A stretch of 64,000 nt of DNA from Ignavibacteria bacterium (GTDB lineage: Bacteria > Bacteroidota > Ignavibacteria > Tepidaquicellales > Tepidaquicellaceae): NCBI GenBank assembly GCA_041649015.1, contig JBAZNU010000001.1:558001-622000 (forward strand). Direction: 5' to 3'. Shown here in pieces: positions 63,907 through 64,000 of this stretch. The notes under the pieces are model-generated. The model was not told where the DNA came from. It searched no databases and saw only the letters and a program-made list of their open reading frames with translations. The translations under genes were made by a program, and so were the position numbers. The stretch's first letter is position 1; every line of letters starts with the position of its first letter.

Positions 63907-64000
63907 TTGAAAATCATTTCAGGGAAAGAGAAAAAGATAAAAGAACGTAAGCAGACTAAGCGGATGAATTATGATTTACCTGATAAAACGACTCATATTG
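63907..64000 (+). CDS. N-terminal fragment of an unidentified protein
   Basis: An open frame from TTG 63907 to the window edge (31 codons, MKIISGKEKKIKERKQTKR...). It is basic and lysine-rich. A later ATG at 63964 is also possible. The first residues recall the start of RsmD-type methyltransferases (MRIISGK), but the following sequence does not match, so I make no functional call. It is divergent from porZ. Confidence 0.35.
   Translation, partial: MKIISGKEKKIKERKQTKRMNYDLPDKTTHI

Noticed and set aside
1..64000. tRNA, rRNA, transposase, integrase, toxin-antitoxin or defence genes
   Set aside because: All intergenic stretches and all longer frames were read for these; none was recognisable.

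Overview
The window looks like chromosomal DNA of an Ignavibacteria-type member of the Bacteroidota/Chlorobi group. The main evidence is a set of large exported proteins ending in type IX secretion (T9SS) sorting domains with the NYPNPFNP motif, a PorZ-like T9SS protein, an AT-rich base composition, few Shine-Dalgarno sequences and several TTG starts. No rRNA, tRNA, CRISPR array, transposase, integrase or prophage gene was found. The assignment rests on protein families read by eye.

Layout. 1-4.4 kb: the end of a MarR-type regulator, ferritin, a HEAT-repeat/cyclophilin fusion lipoprotein and glucose-6-phosphate isomerase. 4.6-9.6 kb: a small T9SS cargo protein, tryptophanase with an SSB-like DUF3127 protein, and a metallo-hydrolase paired with an outer-membrane protein. 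10-18.2 kb: mostly minus-strand housekeeping genes (MmcQ/YjbR, Tex, 5'-nucleotidase, an HI0933-type flavoprotein, DUF2007, GDP-mannose pyrophosphorylase) plus an SMR guanidinium-type exporter. 18.2-20.6 kb: a repeat-rich putative origin region, dnaA and rpsT. 20.7-25.5 kb: a subtilisin-like protease with calcium-type loops, two lipoproteins (one a glutathione peroxidase), a VOC protein and ornithine carbamoyltransferase.

25.5-40.8 kb is the accessory part. A 1.2 kb gap filled with scraps of short dispersed repeats precedes four T9SS cargo loci. Two are giant paralogues (about 1,640 and 1,617 residues) with a GH74-like double propeller, a right-handed beta-helix, a helical repeat region and a sorting domain. 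The second is broken by one frameshift. The two share about 370 bp of nearly identical DNA, which suggests recent gene conversion. Runs of 6-7 G occur in the 5' halves of three of these genes.

41-64 kb: enoyl-CoA hydratase and an HtrA-like/TPR protease; sdhA and sdhB separated by a secreted protein gene and without a membrane-anchor gene; a flavin reductase and a methyltransferase; an esterase, a class V aminotransferase and a periplasmic carbonic anhydrase; recN; a cysteine-rich small protein; an SGNH hydrolase; uvrC, phoH and a nitrilase; and a minus-strand operon porZ-hisA-like-DUF4159.

Most unusual points: the cluster of TGTTAATAA sites upstream of a DnaA whose DNA-reading motif is altered, the GH74/beta-helix/T9SS giants with their conversion tract, frameshift and G-tracts, and the divergent lone HisA-like protein placed in the porZ operon.
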